Part shown: positions 9,725 to 18,877 of the stretch, piece after piece | Position numbering within the stretch: the stretch's first letter is position 1 | How the letters are laid out: the number at the start of each line of letters is the position of its first letter | Notes under the pieces: generated by a model | The model's input: only the letters and a program-made list of their open reading frames with translations | The model's database searches: none | Told to the model about the DNA's origin: nothing | Position numbers and translations under genes: made by a program | Assembly: GCA_020848815.1 (NCBI GenBank) | Contig: JADLHL010000006.1 | Coordinates: 1-60,263 of the forward strand | Source: Chitinophagaceae bacterium | GTDB lineage: Bacteria > Bacteroidota > Bacteroidia > Chitinophagales > Chitinophagaceae | DNA length: 60,263 bases | Reading direction: 5' to 3'

Positions 9725-10168
9725 TTACTGCTTGCCGGTATGGCCAAAACCACCTGCACCCCGGTCGGTTTCACTCAGGGTTTCTACCGGTAGCCATTGT
9801 ACCTGTGCTACCGACTGAAACACCAGCTGTGCAATGCGGTCGCCGGATTGAATGGTTTGTTGCTCCTGGCTCAGGTTAATGAGTATAACCTTTACCTCAC
9901 CCCTATAGTCACTGTCAATAGTGCCGGGTGTATTGAGGCAGGTAATACCCTGCTTAATGGCCAAGCCGCTTCGTGGTCGTACCTGTGCCTCAAACCCTGC
10001 CGGAATTTCGAGGTACAAACCCGTGGAAACCAATGCTCTGTGTAAAGGTTCTAATAGTATCGGCTCAGGTATCCAGGCACGTATATCAAGCCCTGCAGCG
10101 CCGGGTGTGGCATACGCCGGCAGCTCATTGCCCGACTGATTGACGATGCGAACAGTAACTGCGTTCAT
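9725..10168 (-). CDS. dut: dUTP diphosphatase
   Basis: A 147-residue trimeric dUTPase that converts dUTP to dUMP and PPi, keeping uracil out of DNA and feeding dTMP synthesis. All five motifs are visible: [40 protein letters not shown] and the C-terminal glycine-rich [11 protein letters not shown]. Its ATG overlaps the last base of the ispF stop (TAATG), so the two are translationally coupled. Confidence 0.97.
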   Translation of the reverse strand: MNAVTVRIVNQSGNELPAYATPGAAGLDIRAWIPEPILLEPLHRALVSTGLYLEIPAGFEAQVRPRSGLAIKQGITCLNTPGTIDSDYRGEVKVILINLSQEQQTIQSGDRIAQLVFQSVAQVQWLPVETLSETDRGAGGFGHTGKQ

Positions 10169-10653
10169 TAATCATTCATGTTTCTTTGGAGCAATACAAC
10201 GGCGTTGGCACTCAGCCCCTCGCCGCGGCCAATGGCATCCATACTTTCGGTGGTGGTGGCTTTAATGCTCACATCATCTAAATTGATTTTGAGAATGGAA
10301 GCAATAACCAACTGCATGTGGTTGATGTAGGGCTTAATTTTTGGAGCTTCCAGACAAATAGTACTGTCAATATTTACCACGTGGTAACCTTTTTCCCAAA
10401 TTTTATCTACGGTTTCCTGCAGCAGCACTTTGCTGTCGATGCCTTTGTACGCCGGGTCGTTGTTGGGAAAATGTAGACCTATATCGCCGAGGGCCAATGC
10501 ACCTAGCATGGCATCGCAAATTGCATGCAGCAATACATCGGCATCGCTATGCCCCAAGGATCCTTTTTCAAATGGAATTTTTACTCCACCCAACCACAAA
10601 TCTCTTCCTTCTACAAGCTGATGAAAATCAACTCCTTGTCCTATCCGTAACAT
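10168..10653 (-). CDS. ispF: 2-C-methyl-D-erythritol 2,4-cyclodiphosphate synthase
   Basis: An enzyme of the non-mevalonate (MEP) isoprenoid pathway that cyclises CDP-ME-2-phosphate. The start is ATG 10651-10653 ([13 protein letters not shown]), giving 161 residues, the normal size; the 12 upstream codons are not conserved. The metal ligands are in VDFH and the flexible lid in [20 protein letters not shown]. The ending [14 protein letters not shown] is typical. It overlaps dut by one base. Confidence 0.96.
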   Translation of the reverse strand: MLRIGQGVDFHQLVEGRDLWLGGVKIPFEKGSLGHSDADVLLHAICDAMLGALALGDIGLHFPNNDPAYKGIDSKVLLQETVDKIWEKGYHVVNIDSTICLEAPKIKPYINHMQLVIASILKINLDDVSIKATTTESMDAIGRGEGLSANAVVLLQRNMND

Positions 10654-10663
10654 GATGAAATGT

Positions 10664-10701
10664 TTAAAAAATGATAGGCGAAAGTACACCCTTCGCCTAT
10701 C
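10664..10701 (-). terminator. Intrinsic terminator of porV
   Basis: Perfect 10-bp arms GATAGGCGAA (10673-10682) and TTCGCCTATC (10692-10701) with a 9-base loop, followed on the minus strand by ATTTTTT. It stands between porV and ispF. The loop contains TACTTTCG, a one-mismatch promoter box that could serve ispF. Confidence 0.8.
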
Positions 10702-10733
10702 TCAAAAACTGATTCTTTTCAGTAAAAAATCAC

Positions 10734-11891
10734 TTATTCATAATTGCCAAAATCGAATGCCAGGCTAAACCGCAACGTATTGCTCAGCGGGTTGCGGTTG
10801 GTACCACTGCCACTGGGTACGAGGTAAGAAAAGTTCAATCCCATGGCGTTGAATTTCAACCCGAGACCAACGCTGAAAAACTTACGGTTGCCCTTGGTTT
10901 TATCTTCATAAAAATAACCGGCACGAAAGAAAAACTGATCGGCGTAGCTGTATTCTGCACCGACGCCAAATTGCAATTCTTTAAACTCTTCGCCCATGCC
11001 TCCGTCTGCATCGCCCATGGAGCTAAACCAGCTTGATACAACGCTTTTGCTTCTGTAATCGAGCAAGGCGGTGGCATCAATGGCGCTATCGCCGGTTGCT
11101 ACCGGTGGCGTAGGAACCAGCAATTTATTAATGTCGATACCAAACATGATTTTGTTGGTTTCGTCGAAAGCTTTGGTGTAGGTAAAGCCAAGGCCAAGGT
11201 TGGCGGGGATGTAATCTTTTTCGGTTGCATTATTGGTGTAGCCGATTTTGCCGCCCAGGTTGGTAAGGGCTGCGCCAAACCGAACACCGCTTCCAAGTTC
11301 ATCGGTGCCATCATAAAATGCGGTGATATCTCCGGCTACGGTATTTCCTGCCTGGTACACTACGCCACTGCTGGATGCATAGCCCCGTGCCAGGTTGCTG
11401 TTGATGTAGCGGAGCGATGCACCTGCACTCCAACGTTCGGTAAGCTTACGGCTGTAGCTGATATCTACGGCCAATTCTGTGGGCTTACCCGTACTCAGTG
11501 GGTTGCCGCTAAAATCGGTAAACTGAATATCACCCAGGTTAAAATACCGCAGTGAACCAGAAACGGCAGACTCATCATCGAGTTTGTAATAGCCTGCCAA
11601 CGCTGCCAGAAACACATCGTTTACACCAATATCTTTGAGCCAGGGCGTGTAGGTTACTGATATGCCGCCCTTCGATTCGAGAAAAGGCGTTTTGGCTACG
11701 TTCCAAAAAGAAGCGTTTGCATCGGGAGCTGTAGCCACACCTATATCGCCCATACCACCGGCACGGGCATCGGGACTAATACGTAAAAATGGAACGGAAG
11801 TGGTAACTACATTAATGGTTTGTTGCGCCTCGGCAAAAAGAGCTGTAAGCAAGCCAATGCCCAACAAGGAACTACGCAGGGGTACTCTCAT
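10734..11891 (-). CDS. porV: Type IX secretion outer-membrane protein PorV
   Basis: A 385-residue beta-barrel of the FadL/PorV family. In the type IX secretion system PorV shuttles cargo from the SprA translocon to the PorU attachment complex in the outer membrane. Seen: a signal peptide ending AEAQ, then VPFLRISPDARAGGMGDIGVA (a family signature near the N-terminus), repeated barrel strands with Tyr/Phe/Gly alternation, and an aromatic C-terminus (FSLAFDFGNYE). porU, often adjacent in Flavobacterium, is not in this window. porV has its own terminator. Confidence 0.93.
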   Translation of the reverse strand: MRVPLRSSLLGIGLLTALFAEAQQTINVVTTSVPFLRISPDARAGGMGDIGVATAPDANASFWNVAKTPFLESKGGISVTYTPWLKDIGVNDVFLAALAGYYKLDDESAVSGSLRYFNLGDIQFTDFSGNPLSTGKPTELAVDISYSRKLTERWSAGASLRYINSNLARGYASSSGVVYQAGNTVAGDITAFYDGTDELGSGVRFGAALTNLGGKIGYTNNATEKDYIPANLGLGFTYTKAFDETNKIMFGIDINKLLVPTPPVATGDSAIDATALLDYRSKSVVSSWFSSMGDADGGMGEEFKELQFGVGAEYSYADQFFFRAGYFYEDKTKGNRKFFSVGLGLKFNAMGLNFSYLVPSGSGTNRNPLSNTLRFSLAFDFGNYE

Positions 11892-12206
11892 GAAAATAGA
11901 TTTTTTAAATCAATACTGGCCTTTTCATGCCATGCATACAACGGCAGTCAGCATAAACAATAGCATAGAAAAGAGTAGACATCAGCCAATAGGCAAGTAT
12001 TATTTGAGATTGTCGAAGGTAAGCAAAATCTGTTATCGGGTAAACGTAGCAAACGAATAATCGAGGTAGATATTACCCATTGCAAACGAAATGTATTGCT
12101 ATTACAACAAACGGCCCTATTTATGCAGACCTGTGCATTACTGCATGGCCGGGGCTGGCAACCAATCACATGCAGCAATTACCTAACTTCCGTTTACGAT
12201 TGCCAT
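11892..12206. other. 315-base intergenic region between porV and the DUF6498-like gene
   Basis: Divergent promoter region. I see no convincing gene or RNA. A one-mismatch Bacteroidota box, TACGTTTA on the minus strand (12041-12048), could drive porV with a leader of about 140 bases. No exact TAnnTTTG was found for the plus-strand gene. Confidence 0.5.
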
Positions 12207-12896
12207 ATGACAGATAAAAAACTAACTTTAAAAGACGTGCTGCGGCGCCAGTGGACTATCAGCGATATTGGCTGGCTCATCATCAACCTGATGCCATTGC
12301 TTTTTTACATCACTGGTGCCATTTCGGCCATTCAGGCATTCCTGTTGTACATGGCCGAAACCTTGATGATTGGTATGTACAATACCATCAGGCTTCTTGT
12401 TTCCTCCATCCTTCGGGCTGGTGCTGGTAATACTTTTAAAAAAGGCGATTTAATGGCCGGCCTTTTTTTTGCGGCCTTTTTTGTGGTACACTTTGGTCTG
12501 TTTGCTTACTTTCAGTTTATGATATTCATGGGAGCATCGGGGTCATTGAAAGGCATGGACTTTTTTGGCGGTTTTACAGAAGCGTGGCAACTGCTGGGCA
12601 CCAACGGCCATTTGTTTTTCTACATCAATCTCGGTTTGATTTTTCTGCAAGGCGGTATTCAGTTTTTGCAAGAAGTAGAATGGAAAACCAAATCGATGAT
12701 GCAAATGATGTTTGAGCCTTACCTGCGCATTTTTGTACAACAGTTTACGGTAATTGCCGGTTCCATGTTTTTAAGCTTTGGCCTCAGCGGTATATTCCTG
12801 GTAGTATTTATGCTGGTAAAAATCTTTTTCACCTGCTTTATCGATTTCAATAAACTTTTTACTGAAATAAAACGGCAGAGTGGCGATCGCTTTTAG
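12207..12896 (+). CDS. DUF6498-like integral membrane protein
   Basis: A 229-residue protein with about six hydrophobic segments; the start is ATG 12207 (MTDKKLTLKD). A short charged N-terminus is followed by membrane segments around IGWLIINLMPLLFYITG, LMAGLFFAAFFVVHFGLF and FLSFGLSGIFLVVFML. It resembles the DUF6498 group of uncharacterised membrane proteins; function is unknown. Its stop overlaps the convergent rfaE1 gene by four bases. Confidence 0.65.
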   Translation: MTDKKLTLKDVLRRQWTISDIGWLIINLMPLLFYITGAISAIQAFLLYMAETLMIGMYNTIRLLVSSILRAGAGNTFKKGDLMAGLFFAAFFVVHFGLFAYFQFMIFMGASGSLKGMDFFGGFTEAWQLLGTNGHLFFYINLGLIFLQGGIQFLQEVEWKTKSMMQMMFEPYLRIFVQQFTVIAGSMFLSFGLSGIFLVVFMLVKIFFTCFIDFNKLFTEIKRQSGDRF

Positions 12897-13909
12897 CCAT
12901 CAATCAACTGGCTACCCTCTTGCTCATTGGCCAGCAAACGCTTGCATTCATCGAGCAATTGTTGCTTATCTATAGCAACTGTACCTACTGCTTCGCATAC
13001 CAAGCCACCGGCCAGGTTGGCCACAGCAGCCATGAGGGTTGCATTGCCTGTGCAGGCATAAATGGCCGATGCCACAGCTATTACTGTATCGCCGGCACCA
13101 CTTACATCAGCAATGTTGCGGATATGTGCCGGTGTAATGCTGGCTTCGTTACCATCCTGCACAAATACGCCACGTTCACTTAATGTAATGAGAGAAACCT
13201 GATGCTGCAGTTGTGCTTTTAGTAATTCATGAACGTGTTGCATACCTGCCAAGGTTGGCGCTACTTCCAACAGGTTCAGGGCTTCTTTGGCTTCTTTCAA
13301 ATTGGGTTTGAAAATGCTGACGCCTTTGTAAGCAAAGAAGTTTTTCCGCTTAGGATCAACGGTTGTGATGATGTTGTTTTGCTGACAGTAATTCAACAAG
13401 GCTGCAATCACTTCCTTCGTCAATACGCCTTTGTTATAATCTTCAAAAATGACTACCTGCGGTTTGTCTTGCTCAAACAGCGCAATGGTTTTATCAATGA
13501 AACGTTGGGCTTTGTCAGCAGGCAAATCGTCGCTTACTTCGTAGTCGAGGCGGAGCAAATGCTGGCTGCGGCTGATGATGCGGATTTTGTTGGTAGTCAT
13601 TCGGTCATCACTTTTCCAAACACCCTCGGTATTAATACCGCGGTCCTTCATCATTATTTCCAGCAGCAGTCCGTCTTCATCGGTACCGGTTACAGTATGC
13701 ATGGCCACTTTCGCACCAAGGCTCACCAGGTTCAGCGCCACATTGCCGGCACCGCCGATGCGGTATTCTTTGCCTTTTACTGCCACCACCGGCACCGGTG
13801 CTTCGGGCGAAATACGATCGGTGTGACCAAACCAGTATGTATCAAGCATTACATCGCCCACCACTGCCACATGCAAATTTTCTATCGCTTCAAATACCTG
13901 ATCGAACAT
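12893..13909 (-). CDS. rfaE1: D-glycero-beta-D-manno-heptose-7-phosphate kinase
   Basis: A 338-residue PfkB-family sugar kinase matching the first domain of HldE. It should phosphorylate heptose-7-P at C1 on the route to ADP-heptose for LPS core. Seen: VVGDVMLDTYWFG and ISPEAPVPV at the N-terminus, the glycine-rich GGAGNVALNL, and the catalytic DVSGAGDTVIAV near the C-terminus. The nucleotidyltransferase half (rfaE2) is absent, as in other organisms with split enzymes. An exact promoter box, TACTTTTG, lies 17 bases upstream. Another PfkB substrate is possible but less likely given the RISPEAPVPV signature. Confidence 0.85.
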   Translation of the reverse strand: MFDQVFEAIENLHVAVVGDVMLDTYWFGHTDRISPEAPVPVVAVKGKEYRIGGAGNVALNLVSLGAKVAMHTVTGTDEDGLLLEIMMKDRGINTEGVWKSDDRMTTNKIRIISRSQHLLRLDYEVSDDLPADKAQRFIDKTIALFEQDKPQVVIFEDYNKGVLTKEVIAALLNYCQQNNIITTVDPKRKNFFAYKGVSIFKPNLKEAKEALNLLEVAPTLAGMQHVHELLKAQLQHQVSLITLSERGVFVQDGNEASITPAHIRNIADVSGAGDTVIAVASAIYACTGNATLMAAVANLAGGLVCEAVGTVAIDKQQLLDECKRLLANEQEGSQLIDG

Positions 13910-13926
13910 ATACTTGGTTTGTTGCG

Positions 13927-13934
13927 CAAAAGTA
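13927..13934 (-). promoter_or_regulatory. -7 promoter box of rfaE1
   Basis: Exact Bacteroidota box TACTTTTG on the minus strand, with 17 bases between the box and the ATG, predicting an 11-base leader. The permease terminator lies 13 bases upstream. Confidence 0.65.
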
Positions 13935-13947
13935 GGGAACCCAACAA

Positions 13948-13980
13948 CAAGGCCTGTTACGGCATTTGTAACAGGCCTTG
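13948..13980 (-). terminator. Terminator of the APC permease gene
   Basis: Perfect 13-bp arms CAAGGCCTGTTAC (13948-13960) and GTAACAGGCCTTG (13968-13980) with a 7-base loop. It lies three bases after the permease stop. The tail on the minus strand is TTGTTGTTGG, only partly T-rich. Confidence 0.75.
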
Positions 13981-13983
13981 AAT

Positions 13984-15435
13984 TTATACTTCGTTAGCAG
14001 GGCCTACAGGTTTAAAACTCTTTCGGGCCAAATAATACAGCGGTATGCCAATGGCAACAATGATGAAGCCGGGCCATGTATACGCTGGCTTATATACGAG
14101 TAACAGTCCGCAAAATGCAACCCCCATAAGTATATAAATGGCAGGCAAAAACGGATAACCGAATGCTTTGTAAGGCCTTGCAGTATCGGGTTGTTTGTTG
14201 CGCAAAATGAAAATACCAATGATGGTGAGCACATAAAACAGCACCACTACAAATGAAATCATATCGAGCAAATCGCCGTAGCGGCCACTCAGGCACAGCA
14301 GCGATGCTACCAAACATTGAGCCCACAAGGCCCACTGTGGTACGGCGTTTTTATTGAGCTCCGCAGCTTTCTTAAAAAACAACCCATCTTTTGCCATGGT
14401 ATAGTACACTCTGGCGCCAGCCATAATGAGTCCATTATTGCAACCAAAAGTCGAAATCATGATGAGCACTGCTACCAGCAACGTACCAAATGATGGAAAG
14501 ATGCGGTTGGCGGCAGCCACTGCTACCCGGTCATCGGTTGGGAATGCCAGCTCTTGCATGGGCAATACATACAAATACATGAGGTTGGCAGATACATAAA
14601 TGATGGTCACAATAAGCGTACCCAAAAACAAACTCAAGCCAATATTCCGGCTGGGGTTTTTCATTTCACCGGCAATGAAGGTCACGTTGTTCCAGGCATC
14701 GCTGCTAAAAATGGAACCCACCATGGCCGCAGCAATGGCCCCCATTAATGCACCACCCGAAATGCCCACCCACGAAGTAGGTTGTAACACTCCCGCAGCA
14801 TCTTTTTGACCCAAATCTTGCACAGGTGCAAAGCCGGTTTCCCAGTTGGCGGCCCAAAAGTTTTCTTTTGCCAGCACAAAGCCCAATATTACCAAACCAA
14901 ACAGGGCCAGCAGTTTGGCAGTGGTAAAAATGGTTTGAATAATCTTTCCCTCTTTTACCCCACGAGAGTTGACATACGTAAGCAACACTATAATGGCAAT
15001 GGCTACCAGTTGACCGCTATACACTTTTACAACGCCGGCATCAAACAAAAAATAATTGTTGCCTAACTCCGGAACGAGATAGGCCAAAAACTTAGAGAAA
15101 GCCACGCCTACCGCAGCAATGGTGGCGGTTTGTATCACTGCAAAAAAACTCCATCCATACAAGAACCCCATGAGTGGATTGTAGGCTTCTTTCAGATATA
15201 CATACTGCCCGCCAGCCTTAGGAAACATACCACTTAATTCGCCATAGCTCAACGCAGCGGTAAGCGTCATAAAGCCGGTGATGAGCCATACCGCTATGAG
15301 CCAACCGGCGCTGCCCACGTTGCGGGTAATGTCGGCGCTTACTATAAATATACCGGAGCCAATCATGGAACCCACTACAATAAGGGTGCCGTCCATCAGG
15401 CCCAGCGATTGTTTCAAATGCGTTTGTTCTGCCAT
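13984..15435 (-). CDS. APC-family amino acid permease
   Basis: A 483-residue polytopic transporter of the amino acid-polyamine-organocation superfamily, LAT-like. The start is ATG 15433-15435 (MAEQTHLKQSLGL); the 57 upstream codons are not membrane-like or conserved. The first membrane helix carries the substrate-binding GSMIGSGIFIV. About twelve hydrophobic segments follow. EMKNPSRNIG and STFGCNNGLIMAGAR are typical of the LAT branch. The substrate (neutral or branched amino acids, or exchange) cannot be decided from sequence. It is transcribed away from the S9 peptidase gene. Confidence 0.88.
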   Translation of the reverse strand: MAEQTHLKQSLGLMDGTLIVVGSMIGSGIFIVSADITRNVGSAGWLIAVWLITGFMTLTAALSYGELSGMFPKAGGQYVYLKEAYNPLMGFLYGWSFFAVIQTATIAAVGVAFSKFLAYLVPELGNNYFLFDAGVVKVYSGQLVAIAIIVLLTYVNSRGVKEGKIIQTIFTTAKLLALFGLVILGFVLAKENFWAANWETGFAPVQDLGQKDAAGVLQPTSWVGISGGALMGAIAAAMVGSIFSSDAWNNVTFIAGEMKNPSRNIGLSLFLGTLIVTIIYVSANLMYLYVLPMQELAFPTDDRVAVAAANRIFPSFGTLLVAVLIMISTFGCNNGLIMAGARVYYTMAKDGLFFKKAAELNKNAVPQWALWAQCLVASLLCLSGRYGDLLDMISFVVVLFYVLTIIGIFILRNKQPDTARPYKAFGYPFLPAIYILMGVAFCGLLLVYKPAYTWPGFIIVAIGIPLYYLARKSFKPVGPANEV

Positions 15436-15623
15436 ATGTTGTTTTGATAAAGGAGCCAATATAGGTAAAATGCGTTTTGTGCAACCGCCATCATCCACAA
15501 TGTTTGCTGTTCCTGATATTCCGCTTAAAATTGTAAAAAACCTGTGTACAACATTGTGGCCATTCATCAATGGCCCGCTTGTGGTACAACGTCTAACAGG
15601 ATTCAATTATCAATCATAACTCA

Positions 15624-18104
15624 ATGCGTATGCGGAAATCGTTTGTGTGGCTGTGTTGTTTCATAGCCTTGGCTGTTTCGGTGCAGGCCCAGCAAAAAGG
15701 CAACTATGCACTGGCCGCCCGTTTCTCTCCCAAAAAAATGGAGAAAATGTTGTTCTCTACTTCAGTAGATCCTCACTGGCTTAAAACGGGTGACAGGTTT
15801 TGGTACATGTACCAAACCACGGCCGGCAAAGTGTGGTACCTGGTAGATGCTGCCAAGGGCACCAAAACCAAACTGTTCGACAATGATAAAATGGCAGCCG
15901 ACATTTCCCGCATTGTAAAAGATCCGTTTGATGGCCAGCACCTGCCTATCGAACGTATCAAGTTTGTAAAAAACGAAACCGCCTTTCAGTTTGAAGTAAA
16001 GAGTACCGAAGAAGTAGAAAAGAAAGATACCGCTGCCAAAAAAGGTGCCGAGCCAACAAAAGAAAAAAAGACCTACTACTTTGAATATACATTGGCCACA
16101 GGCCAGCTCACCGAGTTGAAAGATTTTGAAAAACCGAAAGAACGTGCTCAGTGGGCTTCTATCAGTCCGGATAAAACCATGGTGTTGTTTTCTAAAATGA
16201 ACAACCTGTACTGGATGGACAGTGTGAACTACAACAAGGCGCTGAAAAATGAAGACGATAGTACCATTGTAGAATACCAACTTACCACTGATGGTGAAGA
16301 GAATTTTTCATATGGTGGTGGCCGCAATGAAACCAATGTAGAAAAAGAAAAGAACGCCAAAAAACGCAAAAGTGTATTTGTGTATTGGTCGCCCGACTCG
16401 AAACGCTTTGCCCTTATGCGTACCGACGAACGTAAAGTGAAAGACCTTTGGGTCATCAACAGTGTAGCAGAACCACGTCCTACTTTGGAAACATACAAAT
16501 ACCAAATGCCGGGTGAAAAAGAAGCACCTGAACGTTACCTGTACATTTTTGATGCCAGCAGTAAAACCAGCAAAATTGTAAACACGGCTGCCTTCAAAAA
16601 TCAGGAGATTGGTATGTGGAGTGCACCTATGAAAGAGAGCAGCCGCGATGATGATTTTCGCAGCAACATTTGGCATGGTACCAACACTCATTTTTACATG
16701 AGCCGTACCAGCCGCGACCTCAAGAAGATTGACATTTGCAAAGTGGATGTGGCTACAGGTGCAGTAACTACACTCATTGAAGAACGCCTGAATACGTATG
16801 TTGAAATTCGTCGTCCTGCACTCATCAACGGTGGTAAAGAAATAGTACACTGGAGCGAAAGAGACGGCTGGGGTCATTTCTATTTGTATGATGACAAAGG
16901 CAACATGATTCGCCAAATCACCAGCGGCCCATGGCATACAGAAGATATCGAAGGCATTGACGAATTGGGTCGTGTGATGTATTTCACCGCCAATGCCCGT
17001 GAAGAAAATGAAGACCCATACTACAACCATTTGTATCGCATCAACCTCGATGGCAGCAATTTGAAATTGCTGAACCCCGGCGACTTCGACCATCAGGTAA
17101 GTGGCAACGATAACAAGCGTTTCTTCGTCAACAATTTTTCACGTGTCAATACCATTCCTGTTTCTACCCTGCTCGACAATACCGGCCGTGTAGTAATGCC
17201 ACTGGAAAAGGCTGACTTCAGTTCTTTGTTGGCTGCAGGTTACAAGTTTCCTGAGCCTTTTAAAGTAAAAGCCGATGATGGCATCACCGATTTGTACGGG
17301 GTGATGTACAAGCCTTTCGATTTTGATTCCACCAAGAAATATCCACTGATTGAATACGTGTATCCCGGTCCGCAAACAGAAGCTGTGAACAAAGCATTTG
17401 GCCGTGGCCTTGATCGCACCGATCGTTTGGCACAGTTTGGTTTTGTAGTGGTAACCATTGGCAACCGTGGCGGCCATCCTAACCGCAGCAAGTGGTACCA
17501 CAACTTTGGCTATGGCAATCTTCGTGATTATGGTTTGGCCGACAAAAAAGCGGCAGCAGAGCAACTTGCAGACCGTTATTCATTCATCGACATCAACCGG
17601 GTGGGCATTCATGGCCACAGCGGCGGTGGTTTTATGAGCACTGCGGCCATGCTGGTGTATCCCGATTTCTTTAAGGTAGCTGTGAGCAGCGCCGGCAACC
17701 ACGAAAACAATATTTACAACCGCTGGTGGAGCGAAAAACACCACGGCGTTAAAGAAGTGATTTCTGCCAAAGGCGATACCAGCTTTGTATACAGCATCGA
17801 AAAAAATCCTGAGCTGGCCAAAAACCTGAAAGGACATTTGATGCTGAGCCACGGCGATATTGACAACAACGTACACCCAGGCAACAGTATCCGCATGGCC
17901 AATGCACTCATCAAAGCCAACAAGCGTTTTGAGTTTGTACTGCTGCCCGGCCAGCGCCACGGTTATGGCGACATGACAGAGTATTTCTTCTGGAAAATGG
18001 GCGACTATTTCTGTGCTCATTTGCTGGGCGATACCAACCCACCAGTTGACATCATTGAAATGACAAAAGAACAAGAACAAAGCGGCAACAAGCGTCGCAA
18101 CTAA
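15624..18104 (+). CDS. Exported S9 family prolyl oligopeptidase / DPP IV-like peptidase
   Basis: An 826-residue serine peptidase. The signal peptide ends VSVQAQ. A beta-propeller region (about 30-560) contains repeated WSPDSKRFALMRTD-like blades and a Lys/Glu-rich insertion near 120-150. The alpha/beta hydrolase domain follows, with the nucleophile in GHSGGG (Ser666), the acid in GDIDNNVHP and the His in GQRHGYG. Substrates are probably N-terminal dipeptides or proline-containing peptides in the periplasm. It is followed 70 bases later by an exported peroxiredoxin-like gene. Confidence 0.9.
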   Translation: MRMRKSFVWLCCFIALAVSVQAQQKGNYALAARFSPKKMEKMLFSTSVDPHWLKTGDRFWYMYQTTAGKVWYLVDAAKGTKTKLFDNDKMAADISRIVKDPFDGQHLPIERIKFVKNETAFQFEVKSTEEVEKKDTAAKKGAEPTKEKKTYYFEYTLATGQLTELKDFEKPKERAQWASISPDKTMVLFSKMNNLYWMDSVNYNKALKNEDDSTIVEYQLTTDGEENFSYGGGRNETNVEKEKNAKKRKSVFVYWSPDSKRFALMRTDERKVKDLWVINSVAEPRPTLETYKYQMPGEKEAPERYLYIFDASSKTSKIVNTAAFKNQEIGMWSAPMKESSRDDDFRSNIWHGTNTHFYMSRTSRDLKKIDICKVDVATGAVTTLIEERLNTYVEIRRPALINGGKEIVHWSERDGWGHFYLYDDKGNMIRQITSGPWHTEDIEGIDELGRVMYFTANAREENEDPYYNHLYRINLDGSNLKLLNPGDFDHQVSGNDNKRFFVNNFSRVNTIPVSTLLDNTGRVVMPLEKADFSSLLAAGYKFPEPFKVKADDGITDLYGVMYKPFDFDSTKKYPLIEYVYPGPQTEAVNKAFGRGLDRTDRLAQFGFVVVTIGNRGGHPNRSKWYHNFGYGNLRDYGLADKKAAAEQLADRYSFIDINRVGIHGHSGGGFMSTAAMLVYPDFFKVAVSSAGNHENNIYNRWWSEKHHGVKEVISAKGDTSFVYSIEKNPELAKNLKGHLMLSHGDIDNNVHPGNSIRMANALIKANKRFEFVLLPGQRHGYGDMTEYFFWKMGDYFCAHLLGDTNPPVDIIEMTKEQEQSGNKRRN

Positions 18105-18174
18105 CATAAGGGCCTGCTATCCAACCGATTTCCCTATCCTTAATTGTTGTAACTTTAAAACAGAAATTGAGGAC

Positions 18175-18771
18175 ATGAAAAGAGGAATCATCTGGATAGC
18201 AGGCTTATTGTTTTGTGTGCAGGCAGCCATTGCACAGGCCCAGCCCATGGCACTTAGCAAAGGCAGCAAGGCTCCCGATTTCACATCGGTTAATCAGCAC
18301 CACCAGGCTGTTTCACTCAATCAATTATTAGAAAAAGGACCCGTGGTTTTGGTGTTTTACCGTGGGTATTGGTGTCCGTTTTGCAACCGTCAGCTCAAGC
18401 AACTTCAAGACTCGCTTCCGATGCTGAAAAAACACAATGCCCAAGTGGTAGCCATCAGTCCTGAATCGGTCATTTATGTTAACAATACCATTGACAAAAC
18501 CGGGGCTACTTACCAAATCATTTCCGACGCCAACAACAGCATTATGAAGCGGTATAAAGTTGCGTACGAGGTAGATGCCAGTACCAACAACCGCCTAAAA
18601 AATATTGGAGTAGACCTGCAAGCTGTGAACGCCTCTAACGACGCAGTGCTTCCCGTACCAGCTGTGTACATCATCAATCAAAAAGGGGTTATTCATTATG
18701 CCTTTTTCGATCAAAACTACCGCAACCGGCCAAGCGTAAAAACGCTACTGGAGCAGTTGGATCAACTTTGA
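18175..18771 (+). CDS. Exported peroxiredoxin-like (AhpC/TSA fold) protein
   Basis: A 198-residue thioredoxin-fold protein with a signal peptide (cleavage near AIAQAQ). After the APDF strand comes VLVFYRGYWCPFC, which places a CPFC pair at Cys67 and Cys70. Classical peroxiredoxins have a Thr three residues before the peroxidatic Cys; this CxxC form is the peroxiredoxin-like branch found in many bacteria. The rest (PVPAVYIINQKGVIHYAFFD) is typical AhpC/TSA. It may reduce peroxides or disulfides in the periplasm. A one-mismatch promoter box, TAACTTTA (18150-18157), lies 17 bases upstream. Confidence 0.82.
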   Translation: MKRGIIWIAGLLFCVQAAIAQAQPMALSKGSKAPDFTSVNQHHQAVSLNQLLEKGPVVLVFYRGYWCPFCNRQLKQLQDSLPMLKKHNAQVVAISPESVIYVNNTIDKTGATYQIISDANNSIMKRYKVAYEVDASTNNRLKNIGVDLQAVNASNDAVLPVPAVYIINQKGVIHYAFFDQNYRNRPSVKTLLEQLDQL

Positions 18772-18877
18772 CCCGAGCAATTCCTTTTTTCGCCAGCACA
18801 AAATAGAAGGCTGAACCTCTTTCCTACCGATATTTGACCGGGCAGCAACAGTTCATTGCCGCCAACGAAAAAAAGGT

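Noticed and set aside
13229-13981. A 250-codon open frame on the plus strand
   Set aside because: Antisense to rfaE1, which has all PfkB motifs; it also runs through a terminator hairpin.
16308-17093. A 261-codon open frame on the minus strand
   Set aside because: Opposite the S9 peptidase propeller region; composition is that of a reverse-strand shadow.
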